From the NCBI GenBank assembly GCA_014655195.1, contig BNBH01000022.1, positions 1 to 64,000 of the forward strand: a stretch of 64,000 nucleotides of DNA, given 5' to 3'. This document shows positions 1-7,441 of the stretch, one piece after another. The stretch is from Streptomyces cellulosae (GTDB lineage: Bacteria > Actinomycetota > Actinomycetes > Streptomycetales > Streptomycetaceae). The number at the start of each line of letters is the position of its first letter. Position 1 is the stretch's first letter. A program made the translations under genes and the position numbers. The notes below the pieces were generated by a model. That model saw nothing but the letters and a program-made list of their open reading frames with translations, was not told the DNA's origin and ran no database searches.

Positions 1-1
1 C

Positions 2-103
2 AACGCGCCCGCCGCAACGCCGGCCCACCGGGGCCGCCCCCGGGCCGGCTGGCGCCGCCTGGAACGCGAACCAGGCTTCCGAGCCCCCCACAGCTGGCGC
101 TGA
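2..103 (+). CDS. C-terminal fragment of a (+) strand gene, possibly acyl-CoA carboxylase epsilon subunit
   Basis: An open frame enters from the left edge and ends at a TGA, giving about 33 residues rich in Arg, Pro and Trp and ending in PHSWR. Third codon positions are almost all G or C, as in real genes here, and a strong hairpin terminator follows five bases after the stop. In related Streptomyces chromosomes the gene next to this pair of conservons is, from memory, the small epsilon subunit of an acyl-CoA carboxylase; Trp/Arg-rich C-termini are usual for that family. The identity is inferred from position, not from a recognisable domain. Confidence 0.45.
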   Translation, partial: NAPAATPAHRGRPRAGWRRLEREPGFRAPHSWR

Positions 104-107
104 CCCC

Positions 108-141
108 AGAAGGGCCCCTCCTCTCCAGGAGGGGCCCTTCT
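108..141 (+). terminator. Intrinsic hairpin terminator
   Basis: Perfect 15-bp inverted repeat (arm AGAAGGGCCCCTCCT) around a 4-nt loop, directly after the stop codon of the gene entering from the left. Streptomyces terminators often lack a long T-tract, as here. Confidence 0.8.
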
Positions 142-154
142 GCAACCCCCTCAA

Positions 155-513
155 GGGGCGCGGGGAACTGCGCGACCAGCCCCCGCCGGGCCGCACCCGG
201 CGACGAACACTGCCCGGCACCCCGGTGGCCGTCGGGGGTGTCGCGCCGCTCGGCGCTGACGAGGTGCCGCCTGCGCCCACCCGTGCCGCCCCGAGCGGCA
301 CGACTGCCCGCAGTTCAGCAGGGGCGCGGGGAACTGCGCGACCAGCCCCCGCCGGGCCGCACTCGGCGACGAACACTGCCCGGCACCCCGGTGGCCGTCG
401 GGGGTGTCGCGCCGATCGGAGCTGACGAGGTGCCGCCTGCGCCCACCCGTGCCGCCCCGAGCGGCACGACTGCCCGCAGTTCAGCAGGGGCGCGGGGAAC
501 TGCGCGATCGGCC
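155..513 (+). repeat. Tandem repeat, 166-bp period, two full copies plus a partial third
   Basis: Copies run 155-320 and 321-486, and a third starts at 487 and diverges after about 20 bases. The two full copies differ at only three positions by eye. Each begins with GGGGCGCGGGGAACTGCGCG, a core that recurs elsewhere in this window, both between genes and once inside smc. The block fills most of the gap between a (+) gene end and the (-) conservon. Overlapping open frames inside it are not convincing as genes because they simply repeat with the unit. Confidence 0.9.
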
Positions 514-555
514 AGCGACTACCCGCACCCGGCGTCGCACCGCCGTACCCACGGA

Positions 556-589
556 AACAGCCCCCGTGCCAAAAGGCACGGGGGCTGTT
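556..589 (-). terminator. Terminator of the first conservon
   Basis: Perfect 15-bp stem (arm AACAGCCCCCGTGCC) with an AAAA loop, 17 bases past the stop of the last conservon gene. It probably also stops readthrough from the left. Confidence 0.85.
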
Positions 590-605
590 CTCACGTGGAA
601 AGCGG

Positions 606-1187
606 CTAGCGCAGGCGCGCCATCAGCGCATGCTCCACCAGCGTGATGAGCGTCGACTTCGCGTCCGCCCGATGCCGCGCATCCGTCGTGATGATCGGCG
701 TGTCCGGCCCGATCTGGAGAGCCTCCCGGACCTCGTCCGGGTTGTACGGCTGCTGCCCGTCGAAGCCGTTCAGCGCGATGACGAAGGGCAGTCCGCTGTT
801 CTCGAAGTAGTCGACCGCGGGGAAGCAGTCCGCGAGCCGCCGCGTGTCGACGAGCACGACCGCGCCGATCGCGCCGCGGACCAGGTCGTCCCACATGAAC
901 CAGAACCGGTCCTGGCCGGGCGTGCCGAACAGGTACAGGATCAGGTCCTGGTCCAGGGTGATACGGCCGAAGTCCATGGCGACCGTCGTGGTCGTCTTGT
1001 CCCCGGTGTGGGTGAGGTCGTCGATGCCTGCCGAAGCAGACGTCATGACGGCCTCCGTGCGCAGCGGGTTGATCTCCGAAACGGCCCCGACGAACGTGGT
1101 CTTGCCCACGCCGAAGCCACCCGCCACCACGATCTTCGCCGAGGTGGTGGAGCGGGAAGGACCGCCGCTAGAGCTTGCGAAGTCCAC
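606..1187 (-). CDS. cvnD: Conservon GTP-binding protein CvnD (first copy)
   Basis: Small Ras-like GTPase of the conservon type, 193 aa, thought to act with CvnA, B and C in a membrane-associated complex resembling eukaryotic GPCR signalling. A P-loop GGFGVGKTT lies at residues 23-31. A G3-like LFGTPGQDRF follows near residue 88. The base-recognition motif is degenerate (LNGFDG instead of NKxD), as is usual in this family. The start overlaps the cvnC stop by 20 bases, indicating translational coupling. Beyond the first 17 residues it differs from the second CvnD at about four positions. Confidence 0.93.
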   Translation of the reverse strand: MDFASSSGGPSRSTTSAKIVVAGGFGVGKTTFVGAVSEINPLRTEAVMTSASAGIDDLTHTGDKTTTTVAMDFGRITLDQDLILYLFGTPGQDRFWFMWDDLVRGAIGAVVLVDTRRLADCFPAVDYFENSGLPFVIALNGFDGQQPYNPDEVREALQIGPDTPIITTDARHRADAKSTLITLVEHALMARLR

Positions 1188-1740
1188 TGAGCACCCTTTC
1201 GAGCAGTGTCACGTCTGGCTGGCCGCCGGCGTTCTCGTCGCCGCCGGGCTGATGGATGGCGACCAGTCCCGCCTCCGCCAAGTCGGCGACGAGGATCCTG
1301 GCCACGCCGAGAGGGATGGTCAGCAGGGCCGAGACCTCGGCCACCGACTTGATTTCCCGGCAGAGGTTGCAGATCCGCTGATGCTCGGGCAGCTGGCCCT
1401 GCATCTGGTGCGGCTGCGCGGTGGTGTGCACCAGCGCCTCGATGGCGAGCTGGTACCGCGGCCTGGTGCGGCCGCCCGTCATCGCGTACGGGCGCACCAG
1501 GGGGTTGTTCGACGCCCCGGCGGGCGACGCCTCGGGTGCGCGGCGCTGCGGCTGCACGGGCTGGATGCGCGGGCTCTGCGGCTGGTCGTACGGCGAGGGG
1601 CCGGGGCCCTGGGGCGCGTACGGCTGGCCGTGCTGCGGCGTGGAGGGGTAACCGTACCGGTTCTGGGAACCGTCGTTCTGACCCTGGGCAGGGCCGTACG
1701 ACCAGTTGCCCGCCGATGAACCGTCTGGGGGTGTTGCCAC
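1168..1740 (-). CDS. cvnC: Conservon DUF742 protein CvnC (first copy)
   Basis: 190-aa protein. A low-complexity Gln/Pro/Tyr-rich N-terminal stretch (about residues 1-80) precedes the conserved DUF742 winged-helix-like domain, which starts at LVRPYAMTGGRTRPRY and ends in LSGLRKL. The domain includes a CNLC cysteine pair. It is one of the four obligate conservon components, of unknown biochemical role. The N-terminal extension is about 60 residues longer than in the second CvnC, and the two proteins match closely only in the domain. It is co-transcribed with cvnA, B and D on the (-) strand. Confidence 0.92.
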   Translation of the reverse strand: MATPPDGSSAGNWSYGPAQGQNDGSQNRYGYPSTPQHGQPYAPQGPGPSPYDQPQSPRIQPVQPQRRAPEASPAGASNNPLVRPYAMTGGRTRPRYQLAIEALVHTTAQPHQMQGQLPEHQRICNLCREIKSVAEVSALLTIPLGVARILVADLAEAGLVAIHQPGGDENAGGQPDVTLLERVLSGLRKL

Positions 1741-1834
1741 TTTCTCCTCCTCCGACTGTGCCTGGCACCCATCTCTGTGGAGCCGCGTCCCGAAACCTTA
1801 CGGCCCCGGGACGCCATATCGCACCGTCCGCTTG

Positions 1835-2257
1835 TCAGTTGAGAAGGCTCCCCTGGAGCTCCGCTCGAAGGTCCGGCGTGAGGACCGTACCCGCTCGGTC
1901 GACCAGAAGGGCCATCTCGTAACCAATGAGACCGATGTCCGCCTCGGGATGTGCGAGAACCGCGAGCGACGAACCGTCGGAAATGGACATGATGAAGAGG
2001 AACCCCCGCTCCATCTCCACAACCGTCTGATTCACGCTGCCGCCCTCGAAGATCCGAGAGGCGCCGGCGGTGAGTGAGGTCAGACCGGAGGCGACGGCCG
2101 CGAGCTGGTCGGCGCGGTCGCGGGGGAAGCCTTCGGACATCGCCAGAAGGAGTCCGTCGGCGGAGACCACCACCGTGTGGGACACCCCCGGGGTGTTGTC
2201 CACGAAGTTGGTGATCAACCAGTTCAGGTTCTGTGCCGCCTGGCTCATCGGGCTCAC
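1835..2257 (-). CDS. cvnB: Conservon roadblock/LC7 protein CvnB (first copy)
   Basis: Roadblock/LC7 (MglB-like) protein, about 140 aa, a small dimerising fold that in other systems acts as a regulator of the partner small GTPase. Typical features are NLNWLITNFVDNTPGV, the DGLLLAMSEG strand-turn, and ERGFLFIMSISDGSSLAVLA. I chose the GTG start because AGGAG lies 7 bases upstream and overlaps the cvnA end. The in-frame ATG three codons later (2248) is the other possible start but has poor spacing. The second CvnB begins the same way (MSPMSQ). Confidence 0.92.
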   Translation of the reverse strand: MSPMSQAAQNLNWLITNFVDNTPGVSHTVVVSADGLLLAMSEGFPRDRADQLAAVASGLTSLTAGASRIFEGGSVNQTVVEMERGFLFIMSISDGSSLAVLAHPEADIGLIGYEMALLVDRAGTVLTPDLRAELQGSLLN

Positions 2258-2258
2258 A

Positions 2259-5200
2259 CTAACGCTCCTGGTTGTAGGTGCTGTCAGGACCGAAGCCCTG
2301 GCCGTTCGTTTCACTGCCTGCGGTACGGCCTCGTTGGACACCGCGCCGCAGGTTGCTCAGCCTGCCCCGGACGTCCTCCGGGGCTCGGGAGACCTGTGGG
2401 CCCCCCTGGGGGGTAGTTTCGGCGGCTCCCTCGACCAGGTTGGCCTTCGGGACCCTCCGCGGCAGGCCGGAGGAGGTCACTCCGCCCGCCTTGGGCTTCC
2501 GGAGAGCCGAGGCCTGCTGCCAGCGCTCGTCGTTCGCCGAGCGCCAGCCGCTGTCGCCGTTGCTCTCCGGAGTGCTGGCCGGCTGCTCCTGGCTGCCGCG
2601 TCCCGAGCCGCCCGTGCCACCCGCGCCGTTCGCGGAGGACCCGCGGCGCGGAAGCCCGGCATCGGTCAGCGCGTGAGCCTCCGAAGGAGCCGGTCCCGGA
2701 CGGTCGAAGCCTACGCTGTCCGGCTCCCGCGCGTCAGCGGCCTGCGAGGATTCCCCCTCCGGGGCCTGTGCAGGGTACTGGTCCTGGTAGCCGTTGCGGT
2801 AGCCGTCGTGCTGCGGCCAGTCGTCCTCCTGGCGCCGCTCGCCGAAGCCCGGGAACGAGCCCGTGGCACCCGCGGGGGCCTGGCCGTTGCGGCCGGAACC
2901 GGCGTAGGAGCCGTTCTGGTAGCCGCCGTTCTGCTGGAAGGCGTCGTTCTGCGGCAGGTTGCCGTTCGGCGCGTAGTAGCCCTCGCCGTACGACTGCTGC
3001 TGCTGGTCGTCGTAGCCGCCCTGCCGGCCGTCGTCGTACGCCTGCTGGTCGTACCCGCCGCCCTGCTGCTGGTCCTGGTAGCCGTTGTCGTAGCCCTGGG
3101 CGTCGTAGCCCTGGCCGTTGCCGTAGCCGCCCTGGCCGTCGTCGTAGCCCTGCTGCTGACCGGCGAACTCGTCGCGGTAGCCGCCCTGCTCGCCGCCGTC
3201 CTGGGCGTTCCCGGCGGTCAACTCGCCCTGCTCCGGCTGCGACTGGGCCTCCAGGGCCGCACGCCGCTCCTCGCGCAACAGGGACCGGCCGACCGGGTCC
3301 AGCTCACGGATGTCGTCGGGGACGTCCGAGTAGCGGCTGTCGTCGAAGCCCAGCTCCGCGGCGGTGCGCATCGGCTGGCCGAAGCTCTCACCCTGGAAGT
3401 TCTGCTCCGGGATGATCTGCGAGACCGTGAACTCGTCCTGGACCGGGGCCGCCTCGCCGCCACCGCCGTGGGTGATGGCGTCCGGCAGCATGACCAGCGA
3501 GGTGGTGCCGGCCTGCTCGCCCGAGGGGCGGAGCTGGACGCGGATGCCGTGCCGGTCGGACAGCCGGCCGACCACGAACAGACCCATGCGCTGCGAGATC
3601 GCGGCGTCCACGGTCGGCGGGTTGGCCAGCTTGTGGTTGATGTCCGCGAAGTCCTCGGCGGTGAGGCCGATGCCCTTGTCGTGGATCTCGATCATGATGC
3701 GGCCGTCGGGCAGACGGGTCGCGGTGACGCGCACCTTCGTCTGCGGCGAGGAGAACGTGGTGGCGTTCTCCAGCAGCTCGGCGAGCAGGTGCACGAGGTC
3801 GGTGACCGCGCGGCCGTGGATCTCGGCGTCCGGCACGCCGGACAGCTCGATGCGCTCGTACTGCTCCACCTCGGAGGAGGCGGCGCGCAGCACGTCGACC
3901 AGCGGGACCGGCTGGTCCCAGCGGCGGCCCGGCTCCTCGCCGGCGAGGACCAGGAGGTTCTCGCCGTTGCGGCGCATACGGGTCGCGAGGTGGTCCAGCT
4001 TGAAGAGGTTCTCCAGCTGGTCCGGGTCGGCCTCGTTGTTCTCCAGGTCGGTGATCAGGGTCAGCTGGCCCTCGATCAGCGACTGGTTGCGGCGCGACAG
4101 GTTGGTGAAGATCGCGTTGATGTTGCCCCGCAGCAGGGCCTGCTCGGCGGCGAGCCGGACGGCCTCGCGGTGGACCTGGTCGAAGGCTCGGGCGACCTCG
4201 CCGATCTCGTCCGTGGAGTTGATCGGGATGGGCGCGACCTTGGTGTCCACCCGGCCCGGGTCGGTCCGGGAGAGCTGGTCGACCAGCATCGGCAGACGCT
4301 GCTCGGCGATACCGAAGGCGGCGTTGCGCAGCTGGCGCATCGACTGGCTCATCTGGCGGGCCACCATGCCGGCCAGGATGAACGCGGCGAGCAGCGCGAG
4401 GACGACCGCGGCGCCGGTGATGAAGGCGTCCCGCTGGGCGTCGGAGGCGATCTGCGAGGCCTCGTTCACTGCGGTGTCGGCGAGGTCGGACTCGATCTCG
4501 CGGTAGCCGTCGAACTTGAGGGTGTTCATCGCCCACCAGTTCTCGGGCGTGATGCCCTTGGCGGCGAGGTCCTTGCGGGCGGACTCGTCCGTGGTGGACA
4601 GGCGGCCCAGCTCGGAGATCATCGTCTCCGGCTTGGCCGGCGGCGGGACGTAGTCCGGGTCGTTCTGCGCGGCGGCCTTCGCCATGGCGGCACCCTCGGC
4701 CTGGATGCGCGCGGCGACCTCTTCCAGCTTGGTGTTGTCCGCCTCGGTGCCGCCGCCCTTGTACTCGTCGAGGGCGATGCCCTCGAGGTAGGCGTACGAC
4801 AGGAAGGCCACGCGCTGGCTGGCGAGCTGGCTGTCGGTCGGGCCCGGCTTCACCAGCAGGTGCATGCCGATGGAGCGCTGGAGTGACAGGGCGGCCTTGG
4901 TCAGCGAGATCGCGTAGACCGTACGGCCGTAGCTGGTGACGTTGCCGGTGCCGAGACCGAGCTCGTTGGCGATCTCCATCAGGGGGTGGGCGACGGCGAC
5001 GTAGCCCTCCTCCGTCTCCACGCCCTTGAGCTTGGAGGTGTACGCGGCGGCGCGCAGCGCGGAGAGCTTCGGCTCGGCCTCGCGGACGAGCTGGAGGCGG
5101 CGCTGCAGACCCGGCTTGTCCGGCGCGTCCTGCGCGGCCTCGTCGAAGGCGTCGGCGGCCTTGTCGGTCGCCTCACGCGCCTTGGAGACGTCAGGGTCGT

Positions 5201-5564
5201 CCTCGCCCTTGCCGCTCAGCAGCGGCACGGCGCTGACGTCACGCTCGTTGTAGAGAGCGTTGGCGTACGTGAGGGAGGCCCGCACCAGGCGGGCGGTGTT
5301 CTCGGCGTCCTGCGCCTCGGTCCACGTGTCGATCGAGCTCTTCACCTGGAAGCCGCCCATGACGAGGCCGACCAGCACGGGTATGAGCAGGATCGCGTTG
5401 AGCCTCGTGGCCACGCGCCAGTTCCGCGGGGACATACGTCCTCCGCTCTGTGCGGGCGCGGCCTTCGGCTCGGGACCGGGCACGGGGGCGGGCGCCGCTG
5501 TGCGCGGCGGCGGCGTGAAGTTGCCCCGGGCCGACGGCTCGGGACTGTTCTTGCTTCGCCTCAC
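2259..5564 (-). CDS. cvnA: Conservon sensor-kinase-like protein CvnA (first copy)
   Basis: Large membrane histidine-kinase-like protein, about 1101 aa. Order: Pro/Ala-rich cytoplasmic N-terminus; TM1 at about 56-74; an extracytoplasmic region of about 300 residues of the nitrate/nitrite-sensing (NIT) type; TM2 at about 380-401; a HAMP-like helix; an HATPase domain at about 565-698 with N-box HLLAELLENATTFSS and later MGLFVVGRL; then a roughly 400-residue disordered tail rich in Gly, Gln and Tyr. No ordinary phospho-acceptor H-box is obvious, which is typical of CvnA. The GTG start (MRRSKNSPEP) shares an AGAGGTTG element with the second cvnA; an ATG 21 codons upstream (5627) is possible but unlikely. 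Confidence 0.92.
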   Translation of the reverse strand: MRRSKNSPEPSARGNFTPPPRTAAPAPVPGPEPKAAPAQSGGRMSPRNWRVATRLNAILLIPVLVGLVMGGFQVKSSIDTWTEAQDAENTARLVRASLTYANALYNERDVSAVPLLSGKGEDDPDVSKAREATDKAADAFDEAAQDAPDKPGLQRRLQLVREAEPKLSALRAAAYTSKLKGVETEEGYVAVAHPLMEIANELGLGTGNVTSYGRTVYAISLTKAALSLQRSIGMHLLVKPGPTDSQLASQRVAFLSYAYLEGIALDEYKGGGTEADNTKLEEVAARIQAEGAAMAKAAAQNDPDYVPPPAKPETMISELGRLSTTDESARKDLAAKGITPENWWAMNTLKFDGYREIESDLADTAVNEASQIASDAQRDAFITGAAVVLALLAAFILAGMVARQMSQSMRQLRNAAFGIAEQRLPMLVDQLSRTDPGRVDTKVAPIPINSTDEIGEVARAFDQVHREAVRLAAEQALLRGNINAIFTNLSRRNQSLIEGQLTLITDLENNEADPDQLENLFKLDHLATRMRRNGENLLVLAGEEPGRRWDQPVPLVDVLRAASSEVEQYERIELSGVPDAEIHGRAVTDLVHLLAELLENATTFSSPQTKVRVTATRLPDGRIMIEIHDKGIGLTAEDFADINHKLANPPTVDAAISQRMGLFVVGRLSDRHGIRVQLRPSGEQAGTTSLVMLPDAITHGGGGEAAPVQDEFTVSQIIPEQNFQGESFGQPMRTAAELGFDDSRYSDVPDDIRELDPVGRSLLREERRAALEAQSQPEQGELTAGNAQDGGEQGGYRDEFAGQQQGYDDGQGGYGNGQGYDAQGYDNGYQDQQQGGGYDQQAYDDGRQGGYDDQQQQSYGEGYYAPNGNLPQNDAFQQNGGYQNGSYAGSGRNGQAPAGATGSFPGFGERRQEDDWPQHDGYRNGYQDQYPAQAPEGESSQAADAREPDSVGFDRPGPAPSEAHALTDAGLPRRGSSANGAGGTGGSGRGSQEQPASTPESNGDSGWRSANDERWQQASALRKPKAGGVTSSGLPRRVPKANLVEGAAETTPQGGPQVSRAPEDVRGRLSNLRRGVQRGRTAGSETNGQGFGPDSTYNQER

Positions 5565-5860
5565 TCGACCAACAACCTCTCGGCGGTCGGCACCTTCGTC
5601 GTGCCGCAGTGTCTCAGAGCCCGGCATGCCATCGACTACTGAGTACGTCTTTGACCCATGGGCAGTTCAGGCATTCCAGCATGCCGACCAGCGCTCTTCC
5701 AAACATGGAAAGCGGGGGGTCCCGAGTGATGTAAGCCCCAGATAAAACGGTCATAAAGAGCGAGGAGCGCCAAATGGCGAGGTCTTCGTGCGCACAGCGA
5801 TACCGCGCGACCGCGTCGCGTGTCGGCCTCACCCGATTCCTCTGCCGAAACGTTATGAAC

Positions 5861-5900
5861 ACCGGGGCCGGCCGTGTCAAAGGACACAGCCGGCGCCGGT
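5861..5900 (-). terminator. Terminator of the second conservon
   Basis: Imperfect 18-bp stem (two mismatches) with an AAAG loop, 40 bases after the stop of the second cvnD. It isolates the two conservons as separate transcription units. Confidence 0.75.
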
Positions 5901-5940
5901 ACATCTACGACAACCGCAGTATGCCGCTTTCGAGTTGCCT

Positions 5941-6531
5941 CTACCGGAGTCGCGCCATGAGGGCGTGCTCGACCAGAGTGATCAGCGCACTCTTGGCGTC
6001 CGCGCGGTGGCGGGCGTCCGTGGTGATGATGGGGGCGTCGGGCCCGATCTGCAGGGCCTCGCGCACTTCCTCCGGGGAGTACGGCTGCTGTCCGTCGAAG
6101 CCGTTGAGGGCGATGACGAAGGGCAGTCCGCTGTTCTCGAAGTAGTCGACGGCGGGGAAGCAGTCGGCGAGACGGCGGGTGTCGACCAGGACGACGGCGC
6201 CGATGGCGCCGCGGACCAGGTCGTCCCACATGAACCAGAAGCGGTCCTGCCCGGGGGTGCCGAACAGGTACAGGATCAGGTCCTGGTCCAGCGTGATGCG
6301 GCCGAAGTCCATGGCCACCGTGGTGGTGGTCTTGTCCCCGGTGTGGGTGAGGTCGTCGATGCCCGCCGAGGCGGACGTCATGACGGCCTCCGTGCGCAGC
6401 GGGTTGATCTCCGAGACGGCGCCGACGAACGTGGTCTTGCCCACGCCGAAGCCACCCGCCACCACGATCTTCGCCGAGGTGGTCGCACTTCTCTCGGAGA
6501 CCGTCCCGCCGCTAGAGCTTGCGAAGTCCAC
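5941..6531 (-). CDS. cvnD: Conservon GTP-binding protein CvnD (second copy)
   Basis: 196-aa Ras-like GTPase with P-loop GGFGVGKTT, LFGTPGQDRF and the degenerate LNGFDG motif, the same architecture as the first copy. The N-terminal 20 residues differ (SERSATTSAK linker), but the rest is nearly identical to the other CvnD. It overlaps cvnC by 20 bases, exactly as in the first conservon. The near identity over the GTPase domain contrasts with the divergent CvnA sensor domains, suggesting that the two complexes read different inputs through a common output. Confidence 0.93.
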   Translation of the reverse strand: MDFASSSGGTVSERSATTSAKIVVAGGFGVGKTTFVGAVSEINPLRTEAVMTSASAGIDDLTHTGDKTTTTVAMDFGRITLDQDLILYLFGTPGQDRFWFMWDDLVRGAIGAVVLVDTRRLADCFPAVDYFENSGLPFVIALNGFDGQQPYSPEEVREALQIGPDAPIITTDARHRADAKSALITLVEHALMARLR

Positions 6532-6907
6532 TGAGCACCCTTTCGAGCAGTGTCACGTCCGGGGCGCCTGTCGCCTCGTCGCCGCCCGGCTGGTGCACGG
6601 CGACGAGTCCCGCCTCCGCCAGGTCCGCCACCAGGATCCGGGCGACCCCCAGCGGCATGTTGAGCAGTGCCGAGACCTCGGCTACCGACTTCACCTCTCG
6701 GCACAGGTGGCAGATGCGCTGGTGCTCGGGAAGGAGCCCCATGAGCACTGCCGGGTCGGCCGTCGTACTGATCAGTGCCTCGATGGCCAGCTGATAACGC
6801 GGCCTGGTCCGGCCGCCGGTCATCGCGTACGGACGCACCAGCGGCTGGTCGCCCTCGTCCTCGTACGGCTCCGCGTACGGATCATGAGAGGCGGTGGGCG
6901 GGGTCAT
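6512..6907 (-). CDS. cvnC: Conservon DUF742 protein CvnC (second copy)
   Basis: 131-aa DUF742 protein with only a short acidic N-terminal arm (about 20 residues) before LVRPYAMTGGRTRPRY. It carries the HLC cysteine pair region, IPLGV-type helix (MPLGVARILVADL) and the LSGLRKL end. It is separated from cvnB by a 111-base gap and overlaps cvnD. The biochemical role of the domain is unknown; conservon work places it in the complex with CvnB and CvnD. Confidence 0.92.
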   Translation of the reverse strand: MTPPTASHDPYAEPYEDEGDQPLVRPYAMTGGRTRPRYQLAIEALISTTADPAVLMGLLPEHQRICHLCREVKSVAEVSALLNMPLGVARILVADLAEAGLVAVHQPGGDEATGAPDVTLLERVLSGLRKL

Positions 6908-7018
6908 GAATCCTCCGGGCGGGACAGCAAGTGGTCAGTCAAGCTGTTTTCTGGGGCCGGTGGGGGGAATTGTGGCGGCCGGACGGTGATTTGGTGAGAC
7001 GGGTGGTGCCGGGGCCGT

Positions 7019-7441
7019 TCAGTGGAGCAGACTTCCCTGTAGTTCGGCGCGCAGGTCCGGGGTGAGGACCGCCCCCGCGCGGTCGACCAGGAGCGCCATC
7101 TCGTAGCCGACGAGGCCGATGTCGCACTCGGGGTGCGCGAGCACCGCGAGGGACGAGCCGTCGGAGACGGACATGAGGAAGAGGAACCCCCGCTCCATTT
7201 CCACGACCGTCTGAGCGACGCTGCCGCCTTCGAAGATCCGAGAGGCGCCGGCCGTCAGGGAGGTCAGCCCCGAGGCGACGGCCGCGAGCTGGTCCGCGCG
7301 GTCACGCGGAAAGCCCTCGGAGAGCGCCAGGAGGAGACCGTCGGCGGACACGACGACGGTGTGGGACACCCCAGGGGTGTTGTCCACGAAGTTGGTGATC
7401 AACCAGTTGAGGTTCTGTGCCGCCTGGCTCATCGGGCTCAA
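7019..7441 (-). CDS. cvnB: Conservon roadblock/LC7 protein CvnB (second copy)
   Basis: 140-aa roadblock/LC7 protein with the same core as the first CvnB. Changes are conservative (MS to LS, FIMSIS to FLMSVS, HPEAD to HPECD). Start choice: a TTG lies 6 bases after AGGAG and immediately follows the cvnA stop, giving MSPMSQ. The ATG three codons in (7432) is the alternative but is too far from the ribosome site. A rare TTG start sitting on the upstream stop codon suggests tight coupling of CvnA and CvnB translation. Confidence 0.9.
   Translation of the reverse strand: MSPMSQAAQNLNWLITNFVDNTPGVSHTVVVSADGLLLALSEGFPRDRADQLAAVASGLTSLTAGASRIFEGGSVAQTVVEMERGFLFLMSVSDGSSLAVLAHPECDIGLVGYEMALLVDRAGAVLTPDLRAELQGSLLH

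Noticed and set aside
225..646. Short overlapping open frames left of the first conservon
   Set aside because: They are copies of the same translated repeat unit and shift with it; no start or family support.
2070..4886. 938-aa open frame on the (+) strand
   Set aside because: Exact antisense of the first cvnA; low-complexity Leu/Val/Arg composition is the mirror of a GC-rich coding strand.
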